In this document: positions 16,778 through 23,513 of the stretch, piece after piece | Numbering within the stretch: the stretch's first letter is position 1 | Layout: each line of letters starts with the position of its first letter | Assembly: GCA_965213525.1 (NCBI GenBank) | Contig: OZ243889.1 | Coordinates: forward strand, 2,790,001 to 2,854,000 | Direction: 5' to 3' | Origin: G965213525 sp965213525 | GTDB lineage: Bacteria > Actinomycetota > Acidimicrobiia > Acidimicrobiales > Poriferisodalaceae | DNA: 64,000 bases | Made by a program: the position numbers and the translations under genes | Notes under the pieces: generated by a model | The model's database searches: none | Told to the model about the DNA's origin: nothing | What the model saw: only the letters and a program-made list of their open reading frames with translations

Positions 16778-17358
16778 GCCCCGCTCCCGTCGAGGTGGGG
16801 CGCGACGGCGGGCCGCGTCGCCGTGGACGGGCGGTGCGGGCCGGGCATGGCGGGGGAGGCCCACAAGCCCCCGGGGAGACGGACGAGCCCGGACATCGTC
16901 CAGACGACGAGGCCGATGACCGCCACGGTCGAGACGACGATGAGGTCGGCGGTGCGGGGCCACGCCGGGCCACCACCGGCGGCCACGGCCGCACATACCA
17001 CGGCGACGGCGACGTTGCGGGCGACGTCGACCCGGCCGACCGGGCGTTCGTCGCCCCGCCCGAAGCAACCGCACGACACCGGTTCTGGGGATCGCACCGC
17101 CCGGACGAGCACGACGGTGAAGGCGATCAGCAAGACGACGGCCAGCGGCGCGGCCACGGCCGGGACGCCCACGAGGCCCACGGCGACGGCGAGCTCGACC
17201 GGGGGGACCACCATCGCCAGCGGGCGGGCCCACCGGCCCAGTCCGAGGCGAGCGAACCCCTCGGTCACCGCACCGGCCCGTCCGAGCTTGGCGACCCCGG
17301 CTGTGGCGAAGACCGCGGCTGGGATCAACGCCAGCGCCGTGGCCATCGACGGGCTCAC
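16774..17358 (-). CDS. mauE: MauE/DoxX-like redox-associated membrane protein
   Basis: This 194-residue membrane protein has four or five helices. It shows the MauE pattern: AGVAKL in the first helix, FARLGLGRWARPLA, VPPVELAVAVGL, and a loop with SCGCFGRG (cysteines 96 and 98). MauE works with MauD to deliver disulfide chemistry outside the membrane. GTG at 17358 has GGAG seven bases upstream. A hydrophilic tail of about 45 residues follows the last helix. It is the first of the three coupled Mau-like genes. Confidence 0.8.
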   Translation of the reverse strand: MSPSMATALALIPAAVFATAGVAKLGRAGAVTEGFARLGLGRWARPLAMVVPPVELAVAVGLVGVPAVAAPLAVVLLIAFTVVLVRAVRSPEPVSCGCFGRGDERPVGRVDVARNVAVAVVCAAVAAGGGPAWPRTADLIVVSTVAVIGLVVWTMSGLVRLPGGLWASPAMPGPHRPSTATRPAVAPHLDGSGA

Positions 17359-17389
17359 CTCGACGCTCCAGTCCTCGGCGGGCGGCCGA

Positions 17390-18397
17390 TCACGTCGTCA
17401 ACCCCACCGCCGGCGAGGGAAGGGTCGCCCCGCCGGTCGAGCCGAGGAACGGGGCGCCGCCGTAGGCGAACACACCCCCGTCGGCGGCGACGAGCCAGTA
17501 GCCGTCGTCGGCGTCGGTGGGGACGATGCCGACGATGGGGGCCACGAGGGCGAGCTGGGAGGCGTCGCCGTACCCGGTGGCGTCACCGAAGGCGAACACG
17601 GTGCCGTCGGCGGTGGTGATCCAGTAGCCCCGGCCGGTGGAGGTGGCGGCGACGGCCACGACGTCGGCGTCGGGGTCGATGCCGCCGGTCGAGCCGTAGA
17701 AGCCGGCGTCGCCGTAGGCGAACAGACCGCCGTCCGCGCCGAGCAGCCAGTAGCCGTTGCCGGCCGGGGTGGTGGTCATGGCGACGATCGGGGCCAGCAA
17801 CGGCAGCGAGCTGGCGTCGCCGTGGTGGGTGGCGTCGCCGTGGGCGGTGACCAGGCCCCGAGCGGTGGCCACCCAGTAGCCGTCGCCGGACCCGGTGGGG
17901 GTGAGGCCACGGGCGGTGCCGGCGAGGTCCTGGCCGGCCGGCGAGCCGAAGAACTCGGCGCCACCGAGGACGTAGACGGTGCCGTCGACATCGAGCAGCC
18001 AGTAGCCGTCGCCCGAGGCCGTGGCAGCGATGGCGGTGATGGGCGACGGTGCCCGTCCGTCGAGGTCGTCGTGATCGGCGGCGGCGCCGAAGGTGACGAC
18101 GCTGCCGTCGGCGGTGGTGAGCCAGTACCCGGGCGCAGCCGCCGGATCTGCGGCGGCGGCTTCGAGGACTGCCCCGTCGTCGGCAACGACCTCAGCGGTG
18201 GCGTCGTCCTCGACCGCCGGGGCGGTGTCGTCGTCGACGGCCGCCGGGGTGGCGGCGACCGTCGGGGCGTCGTCGACCTCGGCGACGGCGGTCACCTCGG
18301 TGCCGGTCTGGCCCGCACACCCGGCCACGACGACGAGGGCGACCAGCAGCGGGCCGAGACGCCTCGCAGGCGGCACGGACATCAGGCGGGCGAGCAC
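17390..18397 (-). CDS. Secreted lipoprotein with GYWL propeller-like repeats
   Basis: This 335-residue protein has a lipoprotein signal (LLVALVVVAGC, cysteine at residue 27), a Thr/Ala/Asp-rich linker, then about six or seven ~45-residue repeats of the form GYWL..ADG.V..FG.A...G (GDGYWLLDVDGTVYVLGG, GNGYWLLGADGGLFAYGD, DDGYWLVAADGGVFAYGG). Such repeats suggest a beta-propeller on the outer face of the membrane. It ends 31 bp before mauE on the same strand and may be the first gene of that unit. The GTG at 18397 lies six bases after TAGCGT. Confidence 0.8.
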   Translation of the reverse strand: MLARLMSVPPARRLGPLLVALVVVAGCAGQTGTEVTAVAEVDDAPTVAATPAAVDDDTAPAVEDDATAEVVADDGAVLEAAAADPAAAPGYWLTTADGSVVTFGAAADHDDLDGRAPSPITAIAATASGDGYWLLDVDGTVYVLGGAEFFGSPAGQDLAGTARGLTPTGSGDGYWVATARGLVTAHGDATHHGDASSLPLLAPIVAMTTTPAGNGYWLLGADGGLFAYGDAGFYGSTGGIDPDADVVAVAATSTGRGYWITTADGTVFAFGDATGYGDASQLALVAPIVGIVPTDADDGYWLVAADGGVFAYGGAPFLGSTGGATLPSPAVGLTT

Positions 18398-18403
18398 GGC
18401 GAG

Positions 18404-18409
18404 ACGCTA
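18404..18409 (-). promoter_or_regulatory. -10-like box for the GYWL lipoprotein gene
   Basis: TAGCGT on minus, six bases before the GTG at 18397; no Shine-Dalgarno lies between, so the transcript is probably leaderless. Confidence 0.45.
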
Positions 18410-18560
18410 GGCGACGCCGGTCGGCCCGACGCAACGTCGGCCGACCGCGATGCAGCAGCTCGGCGCGACCGGACCGCAGGTGTCCTGTCCGATGCGGCGG
18501 CACGGCCGGCACGGGTCTCCCGTCCGATGCGACGGCGCGGCCGGCAAGGGTCCCGTCGTT

Positions 18561-18680
18561 CCCGTGCGATCACGGCGTCGTGGTGGTGGCTCCCGGTCGG
18601 CTCGCTCCTGGTGCCCCCGTGCGGTCACGGCGTCGGGGTGGTGGCTCCCGGTCGGCTGGCTCCCGGTGCCACCGTGCGGG
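18561..18680. repeat. 55-bp tandem repeat, two full copies and a partial third
   Basis: Units begin at 18561, 18616 and 18671 (partial) and share CCCGTGCG.TCACGGCGTCG and GGTGGTGGCTCCCGGTCGGC. A shorter degenerate repeat (TCCGATGCG.CGGC.CGGCCGGCA) lies just left of it at about 18488-18548. The tandem array runs into the 3' end of the SRPBCC gene. Nothing else is seen in 18410-18624. Confidence 0.8.
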
Positions 18681-19128
18681 CCAGGATGCCGAGCGTCGCC
18701 AACAGGCTGGCCTCGGGGATGATCGGGAAGCGGTCGGCGATCGAGTCGTAGGCCCCGTGCAGGTTCGACCAGTCGTAGAACGACGTGACGAGCGTGCCGC
18801 CCTCGGTCGGCTCGAGCCGGTAGCCGTACACGTGGCCGAGCGGAGGTTGCATGACCCCATCGATGGTCCAGGCGATCTCACGACCCGGTTCGTAGGCCGA
18901 GATGACGACCTCCACCTCGTACTCGCCGAGGTCGACGTCTCGCAGCGAGTCGCGGTCCATGTGCACCGTGAAGCGGTCGGCAACCGCCGATACGGGCTCT
19001 CCCTCGGCCCACATCAACATGCCCGAGGCGTCGATGGCGACGTGGCCCTGGGGCGAGGCCAGCACAGCGAAGATGTCGTTCGCCTCGACGGCGATGGCCC
19101 GTTGCACCTCGATGCGTCGTTCGCTCAC
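18625..19128 (-). CDS. SRPBCC (START/polyketide cyclase-like) family protein
   Basis: This 167-residue soluble protein starts IEVQRAIAVEANDIFAVLAS and continues VISAYEPGREIAWTIDG and GTLVTSFYDWSNL, typical of the SRPBCC helix-grip fold that binds hydrophobic ligands. GTG at 19128 is preceded by a G-rich GAGGGGG. The last 15 residues (VAPGASRPGATTPTP) are encoded by the 55-bp tandem repeat and are probably not part of the ancestral domain. The ligand is unknown. Confidence 0.8.
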   Translation of the reverse strand: MSERRIEVQRAIAVEANDIFAVLASPQGHVAIDASGMLMWAEGEPVSAVADRFTVHMDRDSLRDVDLGEYEVEVVISAYEPGREIAWTIDGVMQPPLGHVYGYRLEPTEGGTLVTSFYDWSNLHGAYDSIADRFPIIPEASLLATLGILARTVAPGASRPGATTPTP

Positions 19129-19221
19129 GGTTCGTCCCCCTCGGCCCTGTCAGTGATGTCGGCGGTAGTCATGCCCGTCGGTCACCCGCCCGGCCAGCCG
19201 AGACGGCACCGGCGAGGTGCC

Positions 19222-19641
19222 TCAGCGGCGTTCGGGATGCCGGACCGGCCGCACGGTCAGCCGCGGGATCCCGACGAAGTCCTTCTCGTTGCAGGTGTAC
19301 ACGGGCATCTCGTTGGCGATCGCGGTGGCGGCGATCAGCGCACCGAACGCCCGAGCGGCCGGCCGCCGGCCCGACCTCCGCAGCGCTGTGGCCACAGAGC
19401 CGAAGGCGCGAGCCGCAGCGGCATCGAGGGGCAGCGGGTCGAACGATGCCTCGACCTGCTGCAGACGGGTCTGACGGATGGCGCGCTCCTCGTCGTCCGT
19501 GGCGGCGATGGGTCCAGCCGACAGCTCTGCGAGGGAGATGGCCGTGATCAAGGGCGTCGACGGCAACGCTGCGACGTCGAGGCGTTCGAGCAGGATGATG
19601 ACGTCGGTATCGAGCACCCCTCGTTCGTCGCGAGCCGTCAC
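19222..19641 (-). CDS. VapC-like PIN-domain toxin with a missing acidic residue
   Basis: This 139-residue PIN protein has the first acids in GVLDTDVII (D11, D13), the glutamate in ISLAELSAG (E39) and a late NEKDF. In the third motif, most relatives read D-x-x-IAATA; here it is FGALIAATA, so one metal-binding aspartate appears replaced by glycine. This may lower or abolish RNase activity. The GTG start overlaps the antitoxin stop (GTGA), which is the normal coupling of a toxin-antitoxin pair. Confidence 0.82.
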   Translation of the reverse strand: MTARDERGVLDTDVIILLERLDVAALPSTPLITAISLAELSAGPIAATDDEERAIRQTRLQQVEASFDPLPLDAAAARAFGSVATALRRSGRRPAARAFGALIAATAIANEMPVYTCNEKDFVGIPRLTVRPVRHPERR

Positions 19642-19874
19642 AGCGTCTGGTCGATGAGGCCGTCGACGTCGGTCCTGAACCTCGCGTCGTCGATGGGCGG
19701 CAGGTGACGGAACCTCTCGACGAGCGCCGCAGCGGTCAGCGGATGACGCGACAGCGGCCGGAGCTCGGCGACGGGGTCACCGTCTCGAGTGATGGTGATC
19801 ACCTGCCCGGCTCGAGCCCTGTCGACGATGTCCCCTCCGTGGTTTCGGAGGTCTCTGATGCTCACATCGGTCAC
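19638..19874 (-). CDS. Phd/YefM-type antitoxin of the VapC at 19222
   Basis: This 78-residue protein has the Phd/YefM DNA-binding start VSIRDLRNHGGDIVDRARAG and GQVITITRDGDPVAELRPL, then a C-terminal tail that would wrap the toxin. GTG at 19874 is used; the GTG nine bases later would remove only MTD. A perfect 12-bp palindrome sits 12 bases upstream and is a likely self-regulatory operator. Confidence 0.85.
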   Translation of the reverse strand: MTDVSIRDLRNHGGDIVDRARAGQVITITRDGDPVAELRPLSRHPLTAAALVERFRHLPPIDDARFRTDVDGLIDQTL

Positions 19875-19885
19875 GAGACGACTGC

Positions 19886-19897
19886 ATCACCGGTGAT
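19886..19897. promoter_or_regulatory. Palindromic operator candidate for the TA operon
   Basis: ATCACCGGTGAT is a perfect 12-bp palindrome located 12-23 bases before the antitoxin GTG. Phd/YefM antitoxins repress their own operons through palindromes in this position. Confidence 0.5.
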
Positions 19898-19966
19898 ACA
19901 CGGTCTCCCCTGCGCTCGCCCACACCTCGCGAGCGGACCAGGCGGTGGCGTCGGAGCGGCTGAGCG

Positions 19967-20623
19967 TCACGTGCTTGACCGGCTGCGGCGGGCCTCGGCG
20001 GCTCGGGCGGTGAACTCCGCCGTGGTGTTGGTGTGGGGGAAGGGCCCGTCGGGCACCGGCACACCGAGTCGCTCACAGATCGGTGCCCACCCGTCACCGG
20101 GCTGGTGCTCCACCAGGCGCTCGGCGGGCACCGAGGCGCGCACCTCGGCGTTGTGGCGCTCGTACACCGCCATGGCGTCCTCGGCGTCGAGGTAGAGCCA
20201 GTCGGGGTGGTGCTTGGCGTCGAAGATCGCCGTCATCATGGCGAGCTGACGTGCCGGTGCGCTGGCGGGCTCAGCGTCCCGGAAGTCTCGCATGGAGGGG
20301 AAGATCGTGGCGTTGGCCGACCGCCACCACTCCTCAGCAGACGCACGAGTCGACAACACGACGACGGCGTTGAGGAACGCCTCGCTCAGCTCGGCGTAGA
20401 ACGACGCCGAGGGGAAGTCGGTGGTGGCGGTGTAGTCGGCGAGGAACGTGGCCCAGTCCGGCGGGTCACCCTCGGCGGCGGCTCGGAACACCTCGAACTG
20501 CTCGGGACGAGCGAACGCCTCTCGCATGTGGTGGCACGTGCCGCCCAACAGGCGCTCCAGGGCGAGCTTCAGCGATTCGGTGCCGGTGCGCCCGACGCCG
20601 GCCCCCACGACGCGCACGCTCAC
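19967..20623 (-). CDS. Sulfotransferase family protein
   Basis: This 218-residue cytoplasmic protein starts VRVVGAGVGRTGTESLKLAL, the glycine-rich loop that binds the phosphosulfate of PAPS in a family of sulfotransferase-like proteins, and continues with FYAELSEAFLNAVVVLSTRASAEEWWRS, in which the Arg/Ser would contact the 3'-phosphate. The late segment RLVEHQPGDGWAPICERLGVPVP is typical as well. The GTG at 20623 lies eight bases after TAGCGT. The acceptor is unknown. Confidence 0.82.
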   Translation of the reverse strand: MSVRVVGAGVGRTGTESLKLALERLLGGTCHHMREAFARPEQFEVFRAAAEGDPPDWATFLADYTATTDFPSASFYAELSEAFLNAVVVLSTRASAEEWWRSANATIFPSMRDFRDAEPASAPARQLAMMTAIFDAKHHPDWLYLDAEDAMAVYERHNAEVRASVPAERLVEHQPGDGWAPICERLGVPVPDGPFPHTNTTAEFTARAAEARRSRSST

Positions 20624-20631
20624 GGCGAGCG

Positions 20632-20658
20632 ACGCTACTGCCCCCTGTCCCGCGGGAC
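20632..20658 (-). promoter_or_regulatory. -10-like box and palindrome upstream of the sulfotransferase gene
   Basis: TAGCGT (20632-20637, minus) precedes the GTG by eight bases. A perfect 12-bp palindrome GTCCCGCGGGAC lies at 20647-20658, where a repressor could block the promoter. The rest of 20659-20795 shows no gene. Confidence 0.4.
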
Positions 20659-20795
20659 GACGAGGCGATGCGGCGGCCGGCTGCGAGGCCGGACCGCTCC
20701 TGAACCCTACGGTCGGGTCGCCAGCGGCCGTGAGGAGACGCGACCAGTCGCTCGGGACGCTGTTCCCGGGTCGATTCTCGTGTCAGCGAGTTGCG

Positions 20796-21104
20796 TCAGC
20801 CCCGGTCGGTGTCGATCTGGAGGTGGATGATCTCGACGGCATCGTCGTCAGCCACCGTGACGTAGAGCGCCAACCGGGGAACCAGCGTTCCAGCAGCGAT
20901 CAAGACCCGGACCTCTTCGAGTCCCTCGACCGCCAGCGTGACCGCCCGATGATCCTCGGCGAGTGCGTCCATCAGCGGTGGCAGCTCGTAGAGGAGGAAG
21001 TCTCCCGTCGAGGGCGTCCCGCTGCCGGTTCGCTCGGCCGGCAGCAGCTCGTCGAGCCGATCGAAGAACGACGGCGCGACCCGGACCTGACGGCGGGCGC
21101 TCAC
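20796..21104 (-). CDS. RelE/ParE-like toxin, divergent
   Basis: This 102-residue basic-then-acidic protein reads VRVAPSFFDRLDELLPAE at the start and EEVRVLIAAGTLVPRLALYV and VEIIHLQIDTD at the end. This is the beta-sheet pattern of RelE/ParE toxins, though weakly conserved. The GTG start at 21104 overlaps the stop of the small upstream gene, the arrangement of antitoxin followed by toxin. The assignment rests on pattern and context. Confidence 0.55.
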   Translation of the reverse strand: MSARRQVRVAPSFFDRLDELLPAERTGSGTPSTGDFLLYELPPLMDALAEDHRAVTLAVEGLEEVRVLIAAGTLVPRLALYVTVADDDAVEIIHLQIDTDRG

Positions 21105-21283
21105 CCGGTAGTGCGGGGGCCGATCTGCCTGGCGACGGCGGCCGCAGTGGCCTCGATGCTCGCTCGAACCTCGGGCGACACCTGGTCCCAGTCGGTGACG
21201 ATGCTGGCCCGGACCGCTGCCGCCCGCTGATCGGGGGTCATCCGGTCGAGGTCGTCGGCGGTGATCACCTCACGCTCTGCCAC
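21101..21283 (-). CDS. Small antitoxin-like protein paired with the RelE/ParE-like toxin
   Basis: This 60-residue acidic protein (VAEREVITADDLDRMTPDQR..., ending VARQIGPRTTG) has two short helices and no recognised DNA-binding fold. GTG at 21283 is chosen because TAGCCT lies seven bases upstream; a longer frame to 21460 would run through unconserved DNA. The overlap with the next gene and the small size suggest an antitoxin. Confidence 0.5.
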   Translation of the reverse strand: MAEREVITADDLDRMTPDQRAAAVRASIVTDWDQVSPEVRASIEATAAAVARQIGPRTTG

Positions 21284-21290
21284 TGCGTCG

Positions 21291-21296
21291 AGGCTA
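21291..21296 (-). promoter_or_regulatory. -10-like box of the RelE/ParE-like module
   Basis: TAGCCT on minus, seven bases before GTG 21283. Confidence 0.4.
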
Positions 21297-21333
21297 CTGC
21301 GCCGCCCGTCTCTAGGAGGGCGGCGTCCGGGGG

Positions 21334-21364
21334 GCGCGTCCGGGGATGCCCGGGTGGTGGGACG
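21334..21364. repeat. Repeat shared with 22102-22132
   Basis: GCGCGTCCGGGGATGCC, four variable bases, then TGGTGGGACG occurs here and at 22102-22132, each time 40-50 bases before a minus-strand antitoxin start. It may be a duplicated upstream control region. No gene is supported in 21297-21664 apart from this repeat. Confidence 0.6.
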
Positions 21365-21664
21365 CACGCGCTGGGGACCGCGAGCAGGTTGAGGCTCACC
21401 GAGCTGATCCGTCAGGCGAAGGAGAAAGACCCGGCTGTCGGCGCCGAGCTGGAGGAGCAACGCACCCTGTCGGCCGGCGGGCGTTCGGCTCGGTGTTCAG
21501 GGAGATGTCGATGGGCCGGGGGTGTCAAGCTTGATTGAATCAGCAGTGCCTCGAACGTCCGAGGGCCCCCCGACCAGGCAGTCGCCATACCCGTGTCAGG
21601 CTCGTTCTGGCAATTGCGCCGTCGGCGACACGGAGCGCCTTTGAGCACGAGCAATGCCAAGCAC

Positions 21665-21803
21665 GTCCACCTCGTCGATGTAACCTGCGAGCTGTTCCGC
21701 TGTCACTACGCCCTCTCGAACCGCTCGCTGGCCACCGGCGCCACCCGAGGGGTGCTGGCGTCGATGCTCGACCTGGTCGAGTCGGGCGCCACCCACATCG
21801 GCG
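21665..21803 (+). pseudogene. Truncated duplicate of the 5' end of the exonuclease gene
   Basis: These 139 bases align without gaps to 24658-24796, the codons just after the start of the intact exonuclease gene. I count 13 mismatches; the last ~55 bases are identical. The frame is preserved (VHLVDVTCELFRCHYALSNR...), but homology stops abruptly at 21803, where a broken vapC begins on the other strand. It is a relic and cannot make the enzyme. Confidence 0.8.
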
Positions 21804-21838
21804 GCGCCGAGCAGCACGCCGGCGTCGACCAGCAGCAC
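21804..21838 (-). pseudogene. vapC remnant, first ~12 codons
   Basis: GTG at 21838, directly after the antitoxin stop, opens a PIN-domain N-terminus (MLLVDAGVLLGA, with the first catalytic aspartate). After about 12 codons the sequence becomes the reverse complement of the exonuclease fragment. The toxin is therefore truncated at the repeat boundary and should be inactive. Confidence 0.65.
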
Positions 21839-22063
21839 TCAGTGGCCGAAGCCGTCGGCCAGCAGCTCGTCGACGTCCCGGGCGGTGTGGCCCGACGTCG
21901 AGGCGCCGAGGGCGACGAAACTCGGTGGTCCCGGTGTGGTTCGCCCGTTGGCCGGCAGGTCCTGGGCGAGGGCCGCCAGCAGGTCGGCCACCGACGTGCC
22001 GCGGCGGGCCGCCTCGGCCTCGAACCGGGCGGCCACCTGCGGAGGCAGCTCGACGGTGGACAC
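21839..22063 (-). CDS. VapB-like antitoxin, orphaned
   Basis: This 74-residue protein reads VSTVELPPQVAARFEAEAAR and GTSVADLLAALAQDLPANGR, a ribbon-helix-helix-like pattern, then a C-terminal toxin-binding tail with ARDVDELLADGFGH. GTG at 22063 lies seven bases after TACGCT. Its toxin gene, immediately downstream, is broken after about 12 codons, so this antitoxin has no cognate toxin here. Confidence 0.65.
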   Translation of the reverse strand: MSTVELPPQVAARFEAEAARRGTSVADLLAALAQDLPANGRTTPGPPSFVALGASTSGHTARDVDELLADGFGH

Positions 22064-22070
22064 GGTGACC

Positions 22071-22076
22071 AGCGTA
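22071..22076 (-). promoter_or_regulatory. -10-like box of the orphan antitoxin
   Basis: TACGCT on minus, seven bases before GTG 22063. Confidence 0.4.
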
Positions 22077-22201
22077 CGGCCGTCATTCGCTTCCCCGGGG
22101 AGCGCGTCCGGGGATGCCAGAATGGTGGGACGTACGAGCGAGTTGGGGCGGGACCGCACGCATGTGACACCCGGACCGTCACCGGCGTCGCTGACGCCCT
22201 C

Positions 22202-23464
22202 ATGCACGGCACCAGCGCTGACAGCACCGACGACACGCCATCGGTACGGCGGGTGCTCGTCAACCCGACCGAGGTCACACCGAACGACTCGATCCCCGAC
22301 GGGGTGTGGGACAAGCTGCTGTCGCTGCCCTCGCAGTCGCTACCCCAGCGTACGGCCAAGCCGGTCAAGCGCCTCACCGCCCTGGCCCACGAGCTCGCCG
22401 TCGACGGGCTGATCCCCGACGCCGGGAAGAGGGCCCACGCCGAGCTGCACAAGGTGCTCGACGCTGCCCAGGCCCGCTACGCCACCGAGATCGCCACCGC
22501 TCGGTCGTCGGTCCTCACCGTCGAAGGCAAGACCCTCACGGCCGACCTGGCCTCGGGCACCAAGACCTTCGACCAGTTCGTTGCTGAGGCCGACCACGTC
22601 GTGATCGAGTACGCCTACCGGCGCGCCGCCCGCGTGCTCAGCCCCGACGTGGCCCGCTCGTACGCCGAACGCCTCGCCGACGCCGACGAGTACGCCGACA
22701 GCATCGACGGCGCGCTGCTCGACGCCCACGCCACCGTCGCCGCATTCGGTCTGGTGTCCGACGTCAAGGACTACCTCGACGACGAAGCCGACAAGCTCGC
22801 CCGCAAGTGGCTTACCGAGCATCGGGCCGCCATCAAGGCGCTCAGCGACGAACGCCAAGACGTTTACCGACAGCTCCGGGAGATGAGCGTCGAACCCCAA
22901 GACCTCGACCTCGCCAAGCCCACCGCCTGGCTCGTGCCCACCACCGAGCGCCGCTGTGGCACCGACACGGACCTCCCGCCGTACCGCATGCACCTGCTGG
23001 CCGACAGGGTCGGCTCCTTCCCCGCCGACCTCAACGAGTGGGAGGCGGAGGTCCTCGACCGGGAGTACGGACGGCCCGGGTTCGTCGGCTGGTACCGCAA
23101 CCCCTCGCGCCGCAGCCAGGACTCGCTCGCAGTCGCCTACGAGCACGGCGGCCGCATCCGCACCGTGCGACCAGACTTCCTCTTCTTCAGCGAACACGAC
23201 GACGGCACGATCGGTGCCGCCATCGTCGACCCCCACGGCCACCACCTCGCCGACGCCCTCCCCAAGCTGCGGGGCCTCGCCGCCTACGCCGAACGCCACG
23301 GCGCAGACTTCGAGCGCATCGACGCCGTGACGAAGCTCAACGGCATCTATCGAGTCCTTGACTTCACCGAAGCGTCCGTCCGTGATGCCGTCGATGAAGC
23401 CACCGACGCGGCCGTGTTGTACGGCGGCGACCACGCCACTGACTACCTGACCCCACCGATGTAG
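22202..23464 (+). CDS. C-terminal remnant of a type III restriction (Res)-like DEAD/DEAH protein
   Basis: The 420 residues from the ATG at 22202 match the C-terminal part of Res-like helicase/nuclease proteins: the helical region AHATVAAFGLVSDVKDYLDD, RKWLTEHRAAIKALSDERQD, then WEAEVLDREYGRPGFVGWYR, RTVRPDFLFFSEHDDG and AAIVDPHGHHLADALPKLRG, a PD-(D/E)xK-like end domain. The N-terminal helicase half (Walker A, DEAH) is missing: upstream lies the orphan antitoxin on the opposite strand. Normal proteins of this type are about twice as long. It is either a decayed gene or a stand-alone nuclease-like fragment. No methyltransferase partner is present. Confidence 0.65.
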   Translation: MHGTSADSTDDTPSVRRVLVNPTEVTPNDSIPDGVWDKLLSLPSQSLPQRTAKPVKRLTALAHELAVDGLIPDAGKRAHAELHKVLDAAQARYATEIATARSSVLTVEGKTLTADLASGTKTFDQFVAEADHVVIEYAYRRAARVLSPDVARSYAERLADADEYADSIDGALLDAHATVAAFGLVSDVKDYLDDEADKLARKWLTEHRAAIKALSDERQDVYRQLREMSVEPQDLDLAKPTAWLVPTTERRCGTDTDLPPYRMHLLADRVGSFPADLNEWEAEVLDREYGRPGFVGWYRNPSRRSQDSLAVAYEHGGRIRTVRPDFLFFSEHDDGTIGAAIVDPHGHHLADALPKLRGLAAYAERHGADFERIDAVTKLNGIYRVLDFTEASVRDAVDEATDAAVLYGGDHATDYLTPPM

Positions 23465-23513
23465 CTGGTCGTAGCGCACAGCGCCAGCTGTTCGCTGTGT
23501 ACGGAGGAGCCCG

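Noticed and set aside
21593..23464. A single 623-codon frame
   Set aside because: It joins the exonuclease fragment, the antisense of the antitoxin and the Res remnant. Only the part from 22202 reads as a natural protein.
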